Part shown: in pieces, positions 48,001 through 61,100 of the stretch | How the letters are laid out: each line of letters starts with the position of its first letter | Position numbering within the stretch: position 1 is the stretch's first letter | NCBI GenBank assembly: GCA_017506865.1 | Contig: JAFCMP010000035.1 | Location: forward strand, 372,001-436,000 | Length of the DNA: 64,000 nucleotides | From: Tribonema minus | Lineage: Eukaryota; Sar; Xanthophyceae; Tribonematales; Tribonemataceae | Direction of reading: 5' to 3' | Program-made: the position numbers and the translations under genes | Notes under the pieces: model-generated | The model's input: only the letters and a program-made list of their open reading frames with translations | Databases searched by the model: none | Told to the model about the DNA's origin: nothing

Positions 48001-51000
48001 CACGGGCACACATCGCGCTGCCGTTGCGGTACAGCCGCCTCGACCAGGCCACGCCAATCGCATGTTCAAAGCTCAGTGAAGGCGATTGGATGCATCTCAC
48101 ATTCCGCACGCGCTGCACACACAAAAGAGATCGTGACAGCGCCGCGAGTCTGGCAGGGGGGCCTGCGCGGCGTGTGCCCGAGCACCGCGCAGCGGGGCAC
48201 TACACAAAGCGTTGTCGCAGCAGCAAGCAAGCTGCTGTAGATGGCATGCAAACGAAGGCAGACCACCATGCGCAGAAACGCGGCGCGCATGCTCAGTGCT
48301 TGCTCCTTCCATCAATGCAAGCGCTCCGGAGCGAGCCTGAGCAGAAGCGGTGCCTGTGATCGCTGCGACTCACGCGGAGCGCCTGCGCTACGCCGCCTCT
48401 GCGCTGCGCCTCCGCGTTGCGCTGGCGACGTGAGCGTCCCCTGCAATTCGACCAGAGCGCTGGCGCACGACACCCCGGCACGGTTGACATGGTGTGCGTG
48501 CGCAGAGATATGTCGTGCTGTTCCCAACGTGTTACCTGTGGTTGATGAAGCGCGCCACACCGCCCTTGCGCTTGGCGTCCAGGAAGAGGTTCTGTGCCAG
48601 CTGCATGACGTACAGCTTGGACAGGCCGCCGCCGCTCTGCGGGGGCGCACACAAGTGACACATCAACGCGCTTAGCTCAGACAGACCTTGATATTTGTGC
48701 AAGTGCAGCGCTTAGCTCAGAGAGACCCTGCTCTTGTTGTTGTTGTGCAAGTGCATCATGCGTCGCTCAGGGAGAGCTTGCTTTTTGTGCAAGCGCATCT
48801 GTGCTGGCGCTGTGCGATGTGCTTTCTGACTGACACAGAGAGGGCGCAGGACGAGCCCTGTGACAGGGGCGACGAACCAGTGTTTTCATGCGTCTCAAGG
48901 TCGTCCTACTGCAGCACGCAGAGCGCGTCTAAGTGCCATCGGCCATCGTGGCAGTGTGCTTGAAGTTTCCCATACTGCGATTGAACGCGCACTTGATGAT
49001 GAAGCTAGAGGGCCTGTGCATTGGAAGTCACACTTGAACTTACAATCTGAGGTAACCGCCAAAATGTGCCAATGACTTCAGCATCCTCATCAAGCACGCT
49101 GGGACTGGCGTTACGCGCCAGCGGATGCGGCCCAGGTGCGCTCACCATTGGCCTAGTCACCACCTTAGACAATGCACGCTGTGGCCTCAGTGTGCAGATG
49201 TCGCCAAACACCCCGCCAGGCACTTAACGACCGTTGCTGATGATCATCAGACTTCACCGGCCCTAGGAGTGGCGTTCTCGACCGTGTCTACCGCCAAGGC
49301 CTTTGACAAGCGGTGGCTACGTGTCATCTACGCGTTCATCGATGTTCCATGCGGTGCATGCCGTCATGCCAGGCGCATGCTGTCACGGGCATACCGCTGC
49401 ATGTCATGGTCACACCGGGCTACGTTGGTCAGTTCCGCTACAGCCATGTAATAATGAGGGCACATTTGGTAAGGCGGAGTGGAGCTGCTGCAGCGATTGG
49501 GCGCCGCGCATACTTCCATCGCTTGTACTTCAACGCTGCCCTACCCTGTTCTCATACGCTTCAACTTTTCAGGCGACGCGCACGCTTCTGGCAGCCGCCC
49601 CTACTTGCAGCACAGCGCGCAGCCCCAACATCGCGGTAACACTCGACACGGGTGCCCCCAACAGCGCCGCCGATGCCGTCTCGCATAGCACAGCAACGCT
49701 CAGCAACAGCTACGTCGGCGTCAACTGCGCCGCCGCCGCGGCCACGCAGCAACACTGGCGGCATCAATTCGGCGCGGGTGCTGTCTCACCTCTTGCATGC
49801 GCTTGGCCCGCTCTATAGGCCCAATAACCTCCCCCACGTACTCCACCAGCAGCTGATCCGCCTTGACGTCCTCCAGAACGCGCAGCCCCCAGCCCTTGCC
49901 ACCCGCCGCGAACACCTCCAGCTGCGTAACGGGGCGATGGGGGGGGGGCACGGTGCGCTGACAGTTACGTCACAGTTACATGATGAGACACGGACGCACA
50001 GTGGCAGTGCATGCAAAGTTGCGCGCATTGCTGGTCTATCGTGAGTTTGCGGCGCATGCTTAGTTGCCCATCCTTGAATCGTGAAGCCATGGAGTCACAT
50101 GCCAGCCGTATATGACCTGCACGCTTACGTATGCGCATGTGCTTTCCGGCAGCGTGGCGCAATGCCGCAGCATCGGTTCAGCGCGTAGGCCGATGCAATC
50201 GCGTGCGATCCGCCGCTCTACCAGCCAGTCTGAACACCGCCGCCGGCGTGATTGATTGCACACGCCAAGGCCAAAAACGGAAGCGCAACAAACCGGACGC
50301 AAGGCGGCATGCGCAGCACATGAGGCAGCCTCTGCGAAAGCGCGTCGCGCGCTTGCTCACCTGCGCGAACTGCTTCCTCTGCAGCCGCTGGTTGCGGCAC
50401 ATGCGCGTGCAGCGCGCGCGCGGGCACTCCGTCTGCACGGCGTAGTTGATGCAGCCGTTGTCGGCGCACGTCGCCTCGGCCGCGCTCTCGGCGGGCGCGC
50501 ACATGCAGCGCGCCGCCTCGTCGTCCGAGTCGTAGCCGTCGCTGACCTGCGGCGGCGGTGGCGGCGGCAGTGCAGCATCATTGTTGTGGGTATCGGCGCT
50601 GTCTGTGAGCGTCAAGGGCGGTCGTACTTCGCAAAGTATCATGGAGCAGCGAATGTGTAGGCCTGACTGCATGGCGGCGTGCGCATGGCACGGCGGCGGC
50701 GGCAGCGCAAGATTATTATCGCAGGTATCAGCGCTGTCTGTGAGGGTCAAGGGCGGTCGTACTTGAAAACATCATGAAGTAGCGAACATGCGCTTCCTTC
50801 ACGTAGCCCCGACTGCATGGCAGCACGCGCATGGCACAGCGGCGGCGGTGCGAGATTATGATAGCGGGTATCGGCGCTGTCTGTGAGGGTCAAGGGCGGT
50901 CGTCCTTTCAAGATGTCATGAAGCAGCGAATGCGCAGGCCTGACTGCATAGCAGCGTGCGCATGGCGCGGCGGCGGTGGCGGCGCGAGAGTATTGCGGCT

Positions 51001-53017
51001 ATCGGCGCTGTCCGTGAGGGTCAAGCGCAGTCGTACTTTGCCAAGTATCATGGAGCAGCGAACGTGTAGGTTGCGCGTGTGCTTGGGGCGTGCACGCGGC
51101 GGAGTGGACATGCGGCGCGGCGGCGCTAGCTCGCAATGGTGGCGCTGTCTGTGAGGGGCGAAGTGTGGTCGTGGCGCAGAGCGCAGATGCTACGCATGTT
51201 GGTAGCACGTATGCGCGGCTGCAGCGGCGCTGCGGCGCGCGGTCCGGGCCGAGCTGCACCGCCGATCCGCGCGGCGCTTGCAGGCGCACAGCGCGCACCG
51301 TCACCAGAGCTACCAGAGCACGCGCGCGCGCTGGCGATTGGCAATGTGGCAGAGTGCGGCGCACTGGCCCCGCATCGCACAGCCGCAGCGACCATTGGAG
51401 GATAGACGGCACGGGATGAGCACTGCCAACGGCCAGTAAGGCTGGGGGTTTACGCGCGACATTACCACTAATGAAGGCCAGCACAAGGTCAGGGCTCGGA
51501 GCCGAGGCACCTGTGGCCAAGGCTCGTCAAGGCGAGGCGAGGGCTGACTCTACCCCGCAAGATAGGGGCAGTGGAGCAGCTGGTGTTTTGATACAAACGA
51601 CCGTCAGCGGCGCTGTTACTGAGCGGTGTGCTTGTGTTGTTCATGGCAACGCTCAGTCGGCGCCGTTGGCACAGACGACGGGCATCGGTGCTGCCGTCGC
51701 AGCGCTTGCTGATCGATGAGCAACAAAGGTCGCGTAATCGATATGAACCGCAACAGAGCGCAGGGCGACTGCAGACTGCGGCACACGGGTGGCGAAGGAA
51801 CCCACGCCACTAACATCAGTGAGATGTGGACGTTGCGGCCGTGCAGGAATGCTGGCATCCGCATGTCGCTGCATGCGCCGAACATGTAACCGTGACTGAA
51901 GCAGGGTTGCATGGTCAATGTGGGCCACCTCGCAGTACGCCAACACAGGCGCCATGCCATCACACGGGCAGATCATAAGCACCTCGTTGCACTCTGACCG
52001 ACTTATCATGTTTTGCAGTCTCGGGTTGCTCGTGCGTAGCCACAACAGCTGCAGTGCCCACAGACAGTATGATCTCTCTTGAATCCAACACTTTCTTGTG
52101 AGGTGGATTACTTCAACGTGCAGACCTACACCTGTACATACATGATAACGTAGAGCTCTCTGCTCACAAATGAGCAAAAAGACAGCTTCCCGAGCAATCT
52201 CACAGTTTGACTTCTCGGCTATGAGGAATTAGCTGTGCTGCCATATTTTTGACCGTTGCGGCGAGCTGCTGCGCTGCTGCTGTTGTTGGATATGCATGCT
52301 TTGGTAAATGAAACAGGCTCTTTATAAAGAACGCGGAGCATGATATAATGCTGGAGCAATCGGGCGCAGGACTGTCACTCGGTCGCGTTGCAGCGCGCGA
52401 AGAGCTCGCCAACAGTAGATTATCGAACTCCTGAAGCTCGCACAGCGATGCATACGACGAGCATGTCACATGCGCGAGGTTTGTCGAACGACACCGCTTC
52501 ACAGCCTGCGGATCCAATAGCGTTGACTCTGCGCCACAAATATAAAAGCAATGCAGCCAACGATGACTTTTCAGCACTCGGCGCTGGCTTCGGATTGCTG
52601 GTGTGTTGACATCACCAACACTACAGCAACAGTGCTACCGACTGACCCGGTGGATCGTGCAGCATAGGGTGTGAGCTAGCGGGGCGCCCCCATGTGAGAA
52701 AAGCACCAACGTCCTGCCAACTTGAACAGGCCGTAGGATCTGTCGAGAACCAAGCTCACCTCGCCCAGCGCACGAGCGGACTGCTTGCCATCCCGCCCTT
52801 TAGATGCGGCAACGTTGTCCTCGATCAGCTCGAAATCTTTCTGCCATGGCAAAGCACCCCAGTTCGCCTTCATTTGTGCGAAAGTCATGGCACTTGCTGC
52901 TTCCTTTCCATGGTCCCTGCCAGCCCTCGCTGCTGCATCGCCGCGATCAGCGCCAGCCGCCTCCGCCGCGGCCGCCTCTCCCCCACCCTCAGCGGCCCTC
53001 TGGCCGTCATCAGACAT
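45094..53017 (-). CDS. SET2/ASH1-type histone lysine methyltransferase with Tudor-like domain
   Basis: Exons in transcript order: 52760-53017, 50361-50546, 49790-49921, 48536-48636, 47559-47766, 46659-46766, 46063-46119, 45094-45441; all joins are in phase. The ATG at 53017 opens an Ala/Gly/Glu-rich leader, then FELIEDNV as in SETD2-like proteins just before AWS. Exon 2 is a Cys-rich AWS domain (CMCAP...CINYAVQTEC...CRNQRLQRKQ). SET motifs are GKGWGLR, VEYVGEVI, RFINHSCEPTC and ELSFDYQ, followed by the post-SET CLCGAPACRG. All zinc and SAM-site signatures look intact, so it should be active; H3K36 is the likely target by family, inferred. Next, LVGRRVKIFW...YFTAKV, YNAEKGKHYVGYDGEE and NSWQIWED form a Tudor-like fold spanning three exons. 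Exon 45094-45441 ends at a strong donor (gtgagt) and continues in phase into the cyclin exon at 44099. A stop at 45988 would end the protein early only if the donor at 46062 were unused. Confidence 0.9.
50560..51110 (-). repeat. Minisatellite, four copies of about 122-125 bp
   Basis: Four imperfect units share ggtatcggcgctgtctgtga, gggtcaagggcggtcgtact, catcatggagcagcgaa-like and gcctgactgcatggc-like segments, followed by a GCGGCGGC block. A fifth truncated unit is near 51130. The array ends about 14-20 bases from the acceptor of the AWS exon (50546), inside intron 1 of the SET gene. Confidence 0.88.
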
Positions 53018-54137
53018 GTGGCTCCCACAATACACATCACACACAGCTCCAACACACACACACTGAGCACTGACCTTCGCGGGTTAAAAAATTGAAAGTT
53101 CTGGCTGCTGCTGCTGCTGCTGCTGCTGGCTGCTGCTGCTGCTGCTGTTGCTGGTGCTGCTGCAGCCTCGACTATAGGTTCTTAAGTGGTAGTACCAATT
53201 TGTGATCATTTGAGTTCACTCTTGAGGCAACCAATTTATCAATGAAGACACCAAATGCAACTTGCTTGCAACATGGTGATCATTTGGCAATTTGGGGCCG
53301 GGGCAGGGCAATAATCTTCAAGCAAATATTGTTTCCTTGATGACCCAGACCTCTGGCCCAGAAGTGCAAAGCATGCGCATGAGCCTAACCCTAACCCTTA
53401 TGTCTGCAGTGCTCAGCACGACTACTCTTCCTAAGCAACGACTCACATGGTGGCCGCAATTTTGACAGGAGGTGGACAGTTTCGAGGCCTGATGCCACAC
53501 ACAGCATCCAGCCCAGCCGCCGACTTACAGGACTGGCATAATACATGTACACAATAATTTTGAACATGTACTGGGTGGGTGAGGCCTTCTTAGTGTTTGT
53601 CAAAAGACACAACCATGCTATATATGTAATGAAGAGCGGCATCATGCGGCCGACGCATGTAAGGTGGCCACAACACGGTGTTGAACCGGCAAAAAGAGCA
53701 TGCGGCGTTTCTGGTAGCCTTGCATTTTCAAAATAATAACATGATAATGACTGAACAACGATTGCGAGCAACACCAGATGGCAGTGTGTCGGGTGCACCA
53801 TTCTGAGCAGGGAGCACAGGAGAGCCCCACGTGAGTGTGTCTGCCCCTGTCTATTAAAAAAACGCATCAGCGCCCTGCCGCACACACACGCGGCCACCGA
53901 ACCGCGTGAGGCACACGGCACACAGCGCGCTCGCGCCAACACGCCGCACCCACGCCGCCGCATGCGCAGCCGCCGCCGCCGTCACCGCAGCCGCCGCCGC
54001 CGCCGCCGCCACTGCAGCCGCTGCAGCAGCACCCGCCGCCGCCGCCACTGCAGCCGCTGCAGCAGCACCGGCGGCAGCCGCTGAGCAGCAGCAGCGGCAG
54101 CGGCGGCCGTGCATGCCAGCGCCGTCATCATCGCTCA
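53018..54137. other. Intergenic between SET-gene start and MINDY4 stop
   Basis: Both neighbours are on the minus strand, so this is the MINDY4 3' UTR plus the SET-gene promoter region. It contains a CTG-rich triplet array (53103-53165, read as CAG on the minus strand) just upstream of the SET start and a short cctaaccctaaccctt tract at 53384-53400. A GCC/GCA-rich stretch at 53945-54110 could code Ala/Pro on the plus strand but shows no other gene features. Confidence 0.55.
53103..53165 (+). repeat. CTG triplet repeat
   Basis: About 18 CTG units in two blocks interrupted by single-base changes (ggc, gtt, ggt). It lies 86 bases upstream of the SET-gene ATG on that gene's sense strand, so it may fall in the 5' UTR or promoter. 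Confidence 0.9.
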
Positions 54138-55124
54138 TCAAAGTATCGGGTCGGTGCCATTCCAGTCCACGGCCGCGCCGGGCCAGCGCGTGCGCACGAC
54201 CAAGTCCAGCGGCGGCACGAGCGCGCCGGCGGCGGCGGCGTCGGGGCCGGGCGGCGGCACGCGCGGCCGCGTGTCGATGCTCAGCCGTATCGTCTCATCC
54301 TGCTGTCCCAGCGGGTCGTAGTAGAACAAATCGAACTGCGGAACGGGGGGGGGGGGGGAGGGGGAAATGGGGCCCCAGCGTGTCTCAGTTGCCGCCTGTA
54401 TACGCATTGAGGTGCCACACTCCTGGCCATGAGCGCATGGTACAGAGGACCGCTGCAGACACCTTTCAGATGGCGTGCGTGGGGGGGAATCGTGACGCAT
54501 GCGCAAGCGTGCAGCGTTTTGCCGCGGCGTGTGTCCGACAGGCAGCAGAGCACCGCGCCGCAGTCGTCGCTGATCGTGCAATTGTTGTATCGGTAGCACG
54601 CGGAGGCGCGCTCAAGCAGCGCGCACCGCACGGCGCAGTGTGCATCTGGTGTTGCTCACGCACCTCGTTATCACCGTTCGACGAGGTCAAAGGTCATGCG
54701 CATCGACAAGGGCAGGGCGAGCCATGCGCGCAAGCGATGGGGGGTGGGGGGTGCGTGACATGGCGTGCCCGCGTCCGCTACTGCGCCAGCGCCAGTGGCG
54801 GATTGGCACGTTGCGCCAGTGCAGCGTACGAGCGTACCAATGCGGCGCGCGCTCATGACAGCGCCAGCAGCAGCAGCAGCGGCGGCGGCGCTCACCTCGT
54901 GCGCCGCATCGTCACCGTCGCCGGCGCCGGCGCCAGCAGCGGCGTCGTTGCACGCGAACAGCGCCGAGTAGTGGCTCTCGCTGCAGACGACCCACACCGG
55001 CGCCGCGGGCCGCTTGTAGTGCGCGCCAACGCTCACGTGCCCGTATGCCTCGAACAGCGTGAGGAAGCCGACGCGGCCGCGCGCGGGGACGCCGCGCAGC
55101 AGCAGCGGCGGCGGCAGCGGCGCA

Positions 55125-55160
<36 letters not shown>

Positions 55161-58100
55161 TCGAGGGCGCGCTCGCCGTCGAAGACGTGTGGGTGTGCGC
55201 GCCCCGTCATGAGCAAGTTGACGAGCTCCTGTGCCGCAGGTGCGATCGTGAAGGGGGAGAAGGGGGAGGGGGGAGGGGGAGGGGGGGGGTGACATGTGGT
55301 GCTGGCTGGTGGTGGCGGAAAGACGGTGAAGCTGTGACGTTTGATGGCTACTGAAATTTTGACCCCACGGTCTCACACCGCGTGTGCCGCTGCAGAATGC
55401 AGCGAGCAGTGATGAGCGGCCTGATGGGCGCTGGCTGCGAGAGTGACAGTGACTGGTGAATATGATGTGATGGCTATCATTGGGTGCTGCACATTATCCT
55501 TAAGGAGGCTCACGCAACATACGATCCTGAATACGCAGTCACTGCGAGGCGCAAGCATTTTGTTGAGGAGATCATTGCTTTACTGCAGCACAGACGCGCC
55601 GTGGCGTTCTCCCTGGTGTATCACAAGCTGACATTGTGCAGCGAAGCGAACAGTCAGAACGTAATCCTACGCCTACCCCTACACCACCCACCACCTACCC
55701 TACACCTATTTCTGACCTATTTTTCAACCTCAACGTGACTTCAACACATCTGGTGTCACCTGCGACGCGTAGTCATGCCGGCCGATCAGCGTCGCGGCGT
55801 CGCCGAGGCCGCTGTCAGCATCGCTCCGCACACTCGCCAGCCCGCGCGTGAGCACCGCGGAGCACACCAGCAGGACCACACCAAGCCCCTTCTCTGCAAT
55901 ATTACGCGCACGCACGGGGGGGGGGCGCGTTTGCCTTAGAGCTTGTGACACAGACGTGGTGGCGATAAGGCGGCGGAGGCGAGCCCTTTCTCTGCGATCG
56001 CGCGCACACACAGGGGCGCGTGCATGCCTGTGTGCTCGTGTGACACAGGTGCGATGGCGATAAGGCGAGCGGAGGCTCGGGTTGTGCGCAGCTGCGCCGC
56101 AGCAGGCGGGTTCGGTGCACAAGTGCACGGCCGCACACTTGTTTGTGTCACGATGCCTGGATCAGCAGTCGATCGGGCCTTGCGCGTGAGGTGGAAGGGG
56201 TCACCTCCCGGGCGGGGGGGGGTCTCAACGTCACTGCGTCCAGCATCCTACCCCTCGGGTGGTATGTGCTGCTTGATGCAGCAGCTTGGTCAGTGATGGT
56301 TGCACGCCAAGCACAACGACAACCACTGCGCCAACGCCGTGACAGGGAGCTGATGACAACACACGCGGTGCTGCCACGGCCGTCTGCTGAGCACTGCAGG
56401 CACACCATGTGACTCACCACAAGATGGGTTCGGGCGACGCTGATTGAAGACGACATCACTTACGATACAGTTTGAACACGACATCACTTCAACAAGTGTA
56501 CCCACCCACTGCTGTTATATGAAGGTGAAAGGCGAAACTGCTGTGCGGCCCGCGCGCGCCGTGTCCCCTCACCTTCGGTAAATGCGCGCATGTGGCCTGC
56601 GATGAAGCGCGCCAGCGACGCCCGGTCGCGCAGCGCGTGCAGCTCGAGGCTGTCCGTCGGCGGGCCCGGCTGGAATGCGCCGCCGCCGCCGCCGCAGTCG
56701 TCGTCGGACCTGCGGGGACGCAACAAGTTGAAGTTGAACACTCGGCGGACCACTGCGCATGGCACGCGCGAGCGACAGCGCGAGGAGGGATGTAGAGGTT
56801 GCGTCTGCAAGGCGCGCTGAGCCGGTGAGCGCGCTGTGCAGCAGGGGGGGGCAGGGGGGAGGAAGAGTAGGGCATGACCATCAAGAGAAGCCACAGCGCG
56901 TCGACACCAACAGGGCTGTGGCACAGCGTGGTTGAACGTGATGGTTGTCAACATCACACTGTGGCACCTCTACTGCGTGTGCACTTGCTGAGTCCATCAG
57001 CGGCACACGCGCACGGCGGCAGCGCTCCAACCGCACCGCTACGCCGCGGCAACGAGGCGCATCGGTGTACACCAACGCCTGGTGCAACGCGCAGAATCGC
57101 AGTCCCGCCACCTGTGACAGAAAGTAGCTGGCCTCACCTAGGCAGCGCCACCACGCAGCCGCGTGCCGCGTCGCGCGCCTGCCAAAGCACGTGCGCCACC
57201 GCCTCCAGCACCGCCTCATGCTGCTGGCGCCTGGTGGGGAAACGCCAGTCCGCCGCGCCGGCGGAAGTTGGAGTTGCGCTGCGGCGCGCGCGGACACGCA
57301 TGGGGCACACGCCGCTGTCAGCTGCGGTGAGGTCGCCGTTGGGAGCGGAGGCAGAGGGGGCTGTGCGCGGCACATGCCTCTCTGCAGCAGCAGCAGCAGC
57401 AGCAGCAGCTGCAGCAGCACTCGAGCGCAGCACGCGCGTCGGCGCCAGTGCGTGCATGGCATTGGGGCGGCAGCAGCGGTTGGCGCGCACGGTCTCGAGC
57501 CGCTGCGCTCAACGCCCACGCTCAGTGGTGGTCAATGCGGCAGCGTCTGAAATGGGTTGCATGCGACAGCAGCTGCGCTGGCAGCCTGCGGTGCGCCGGT
57601 TGGCGCATCAAGCGACGAGCGGCCGACGCCGCACTGCCCCGTTAGTGTAAACACACAACGCTCAGTGAGAATTACATGCCTGTCGCTCAGTTCGTGTGTA
57701 CCGCTCGCGGGCGGCAGCCTTAAACAACCACGAGGCAGGGTTAGCCAGTGGCAGACTGTTTGTGGAGAGATCAGCCAGCGCAGACTCACAATAGGCGAGA
57801 GCCGAGGCGGTGGAGGAACTACCTTGTTTCTTGCAGTTGGCCAACGAAAGCGACAATGCAGAGAGTTAATTGCGCAGCAAGCTTCATACTGCAGTCTACT
57901 CAAAGCCACCAGCACCGCGTCGGCAGCAAACGTCAGCGCCGCCTCAACACGTCAGCAGTGCTTGAACAGTACGGTACGGACTTGAAGTACATAGATACTT
58001 ACCCCCCGTCGCCGTCTGCGCGCGCGAACACGTCCTCCGCGATGCCGCCATGCACCAAGTGCGCGAGGACAAGTGCCTGAATGACCGCGATGGGGCCACA

Positions 58101-61100
58101 GGGGCCGCCCCTGTGCTGCACCAGCCCGTAGTCGAGGCCCGCGCGCGCGCTGAAGGTGAGCCCCTGCTGCGCCCATGACGGCGGGAAGCACCTGCGCGCC
58201 CGTGTGCGGAGGGGGGGATGCGAACAGAGCGGAGGTCTGTCACTGCGCGCTGCGACCGGACGTGACGGCGCGCGAAATGCCCCCCCCCCCCCCCCCCCCT
58301 GGTCGCGCAGGAGGGTGCACTGGCGTGCGCGCTCCGCTTGCATGCATGCGTGCTCGTGTACGCAAGTGAGTGTACTCAAAGTGTACTCAAAGAACATGTA
58401 CACCAGCTTTGCGTGCTGCAGCCTAGAGTGATGCGAGGCCTCTTGACGGTGGCCGTTGAGATGAGCGCTTCTTTGTGCACCGGCCCCACGGCAGAACACC
58501 AAGATATGCTGTGTCTGAGTGGTGCATGTGGCGTCGGCCGCGGGACGATACACAGCCACATGCTCGTCCCTGCCGGCATCGGGCCGCGCACCTCAGCCCT
58601 GAAGGGCGCGCACGGCTCTGTCATGTTGCCGCTCCTTGCTCCCGACACAGCGCTGACCACGGTCACAACGCGCGCCCGTCGCTGGCGAACGTACCGCCAT
58701 CGCACGTGGCGCGGATACTGACCTTCCCCAGTCACGCAGATACACGTGGTGCCGCGTGACAAGGCGTTCAGCCGCAGCGCTCACTCTTGGGCATGCATGC
58801 AGCGTGCGGCGGCGGCGGCGGCGGCTGCGACCGACTGCCTGCGTGGATGGCGGCGCCAGCAGCGCAGCAGCGCTGGCGCTGCTGACGTCTCCGACGAACG
58901 AGCGCGGTCACGAGCAGCAGCAATCCACGAGCACGACTAGCGTGCCGTTGAGGCGAACCTCAAGGTTGGAGTACAATCAGAAGTGCAGGCGCATACCTCT
59001 TGGCATCGCCAAAGAGCAGCTGACGCAGCGCCACGGCGTCGGCGCGCGAGATGCGCGTCATCGGTGGCGCCGCTGCTGCCGGCGGCGGCGCCGCCGCTGC
59101 TCGCACGGGGGCGCGCAGCGGTGCGGCGCGCGCGCCGGGCTGCTCCTCATCGCTGTCAGCATCGTCAGCCTGCGGGCGCGGCGGCGGCGGCGATGTGCCA
59201 ATCACAATATGCCATGCTCGTTTGTTGACAACGTGCTGCATGTGACAGTGGCGCATTCAAGCTCGCGCTTTGTGCCCAACACACAAACTTATGCGCTGCC
59301 TTACCCTAATCCTAACCCTAACCCTAACCCTAACCCTAACCCTAACCCTAACCCTAACCCTAACGCTCGCGGTCCGTACATGGGGCGCGCGGCCTGCCGG
59401 CGCTGGCTAACTGCTTGTGTGCGCATGCACACACGTTTTAAGATGCGCTTGTTACACCTTCGCATCAACAAGCATTGCATGCAAGTTGCAGAGCGCAATT
59501 GGGGGCGCTCTGAGTAGCATATTGCCAGGTTTGACTTGCTGGCGACCAGCCTCGGGGTATGTAAGTATTCCACGACGCTGTGCGGAGCGTACACAGCACT
59601 GCTCAACGCTGCGTCGCGCATCAGAGGCGCGACTCTCGGCAGCGACCGGCGGCAGACTCACATGGAACTCCTCCACCTCCATGACCTCCAGCGGCGACTC
59701 GGGCCTCGTGCAGCCGCCGTGTCCTGTAAATGAAGGCGGCGCGCCAGCGAACTTTGCTTTAAAATTACGGTAAAAGCGCTCGTGGTGGAATCTGCGGCCG
59801 CATGCAGTGAAGGATTGACAGATCTGATGAACCCCACCCCTCAGCAGCAATTGATTGGGCCACTGGCATTGTCTGGCAGTAGAAAGGCAGCTACATCAGC
59901 AGCGTGCGTGCATCACTGGCTGACTGAGCACTCGCGACACGCTATCGTCGGCGACAGCCAGCGACACCATGCACTGCACAAGACAAGATGCATAGCGGCA
60001 GTTGGCAGCGTCCTCGTACGCGGTCCGTTGCGCCATCGGTGAGCGCCGCTCTTGCCGCTGCATCTGGCGGTGCCGCATGAGTGGCCATCAATACCACACA
60101 TACCGGTGCCATGCGCACACCACAACAGTCACCGCTGCATGAATCGCGCTCTCTCGAACGGGCGCTACCGCAAAGGGGGCGCATCCCCGCTGCCGCCGCC
60201 GCGTGACACGCAGCAGCGGTGGTCGCTGGCACGCTCGACGTGCGCAACAGCCACCGCTGCATAAATCGCGCTCTCTTGAACGAGCGCTACGCAAAGGGGG
60301 CGCATCCCCGCTGCCGCCGCTGCGCGACACGCAGCGTGCTGCAGCGCAGCAGCAGCCGTGGTCGCTGGCGCGCTCGACGTGACGGGGCGCACCTGCTGCC
60401 GTTGCGAGCGCCGCGCCTGGCGCGCACGGCCGCTCCGCCGCTGGCGCAAAAGAGACGTCCCACTCCAGCTCCTCCTGACAATACGCGCGCACGCGCATTG
60501 ACATGGGAAGTGGCATCAGTGCTTAAAAACGGTTGCATGAAGCCGGAAATGGCAGCACGTGCACCCTTGCGGGCCTAGGGGTTATCCACAGCCGTCGCCA
60601 TCGACACGCCTCCCGGAGCTCGAGTACGGGACCCACTGTCCAGGGCACATGGCATCGCGCCGGCGCAGGTTGGCAAGATCGTCAGCAGCGATGCGCAGAC
60701 GAGAGCACGCCGCCCCGGTCCTTGCGCCCCCTGCGCGATCAGCAATCATTACGCCGGGGCCGTCCCTCGCAGCAGGGGCTGCCCTCACCGCACCGCGGCG
60801 CAACGCAGGCGTTCGCGTCCTACGCACGGCCGACCGTTGGGACAGGCAACCCCCGTACTGCGCACACGGGCACCGGGGTTCGTGCCCAACCGCAACTTCA
60901 GCTTCACACAGCAGCTGCGGGATGACGATGCCTCGGCGGCGTCTCTCTCACCGGCAGCTCCCTCGCTTTGCGTTGGTGATGCCATGCGCGTCCGCCGCTG
61001 CCACCGCCGCCGCCGCCGCCGCCGTCCCCGTCGCTGCCGGTGCTGCGCTCCTCGGCGCCGCAGGAGAGCTGCGCGCGTGCGCAGAAGGTGGGCTCACGGC

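Noticed and set aside
53906..55354. Plus-strand 482-codon open frame rich in Ala/Arg/Gly
   Set aside because: It is antisense to the last MINDY4 exons, which carry the conserved catalytic His region and C-terminus on the minus strand.
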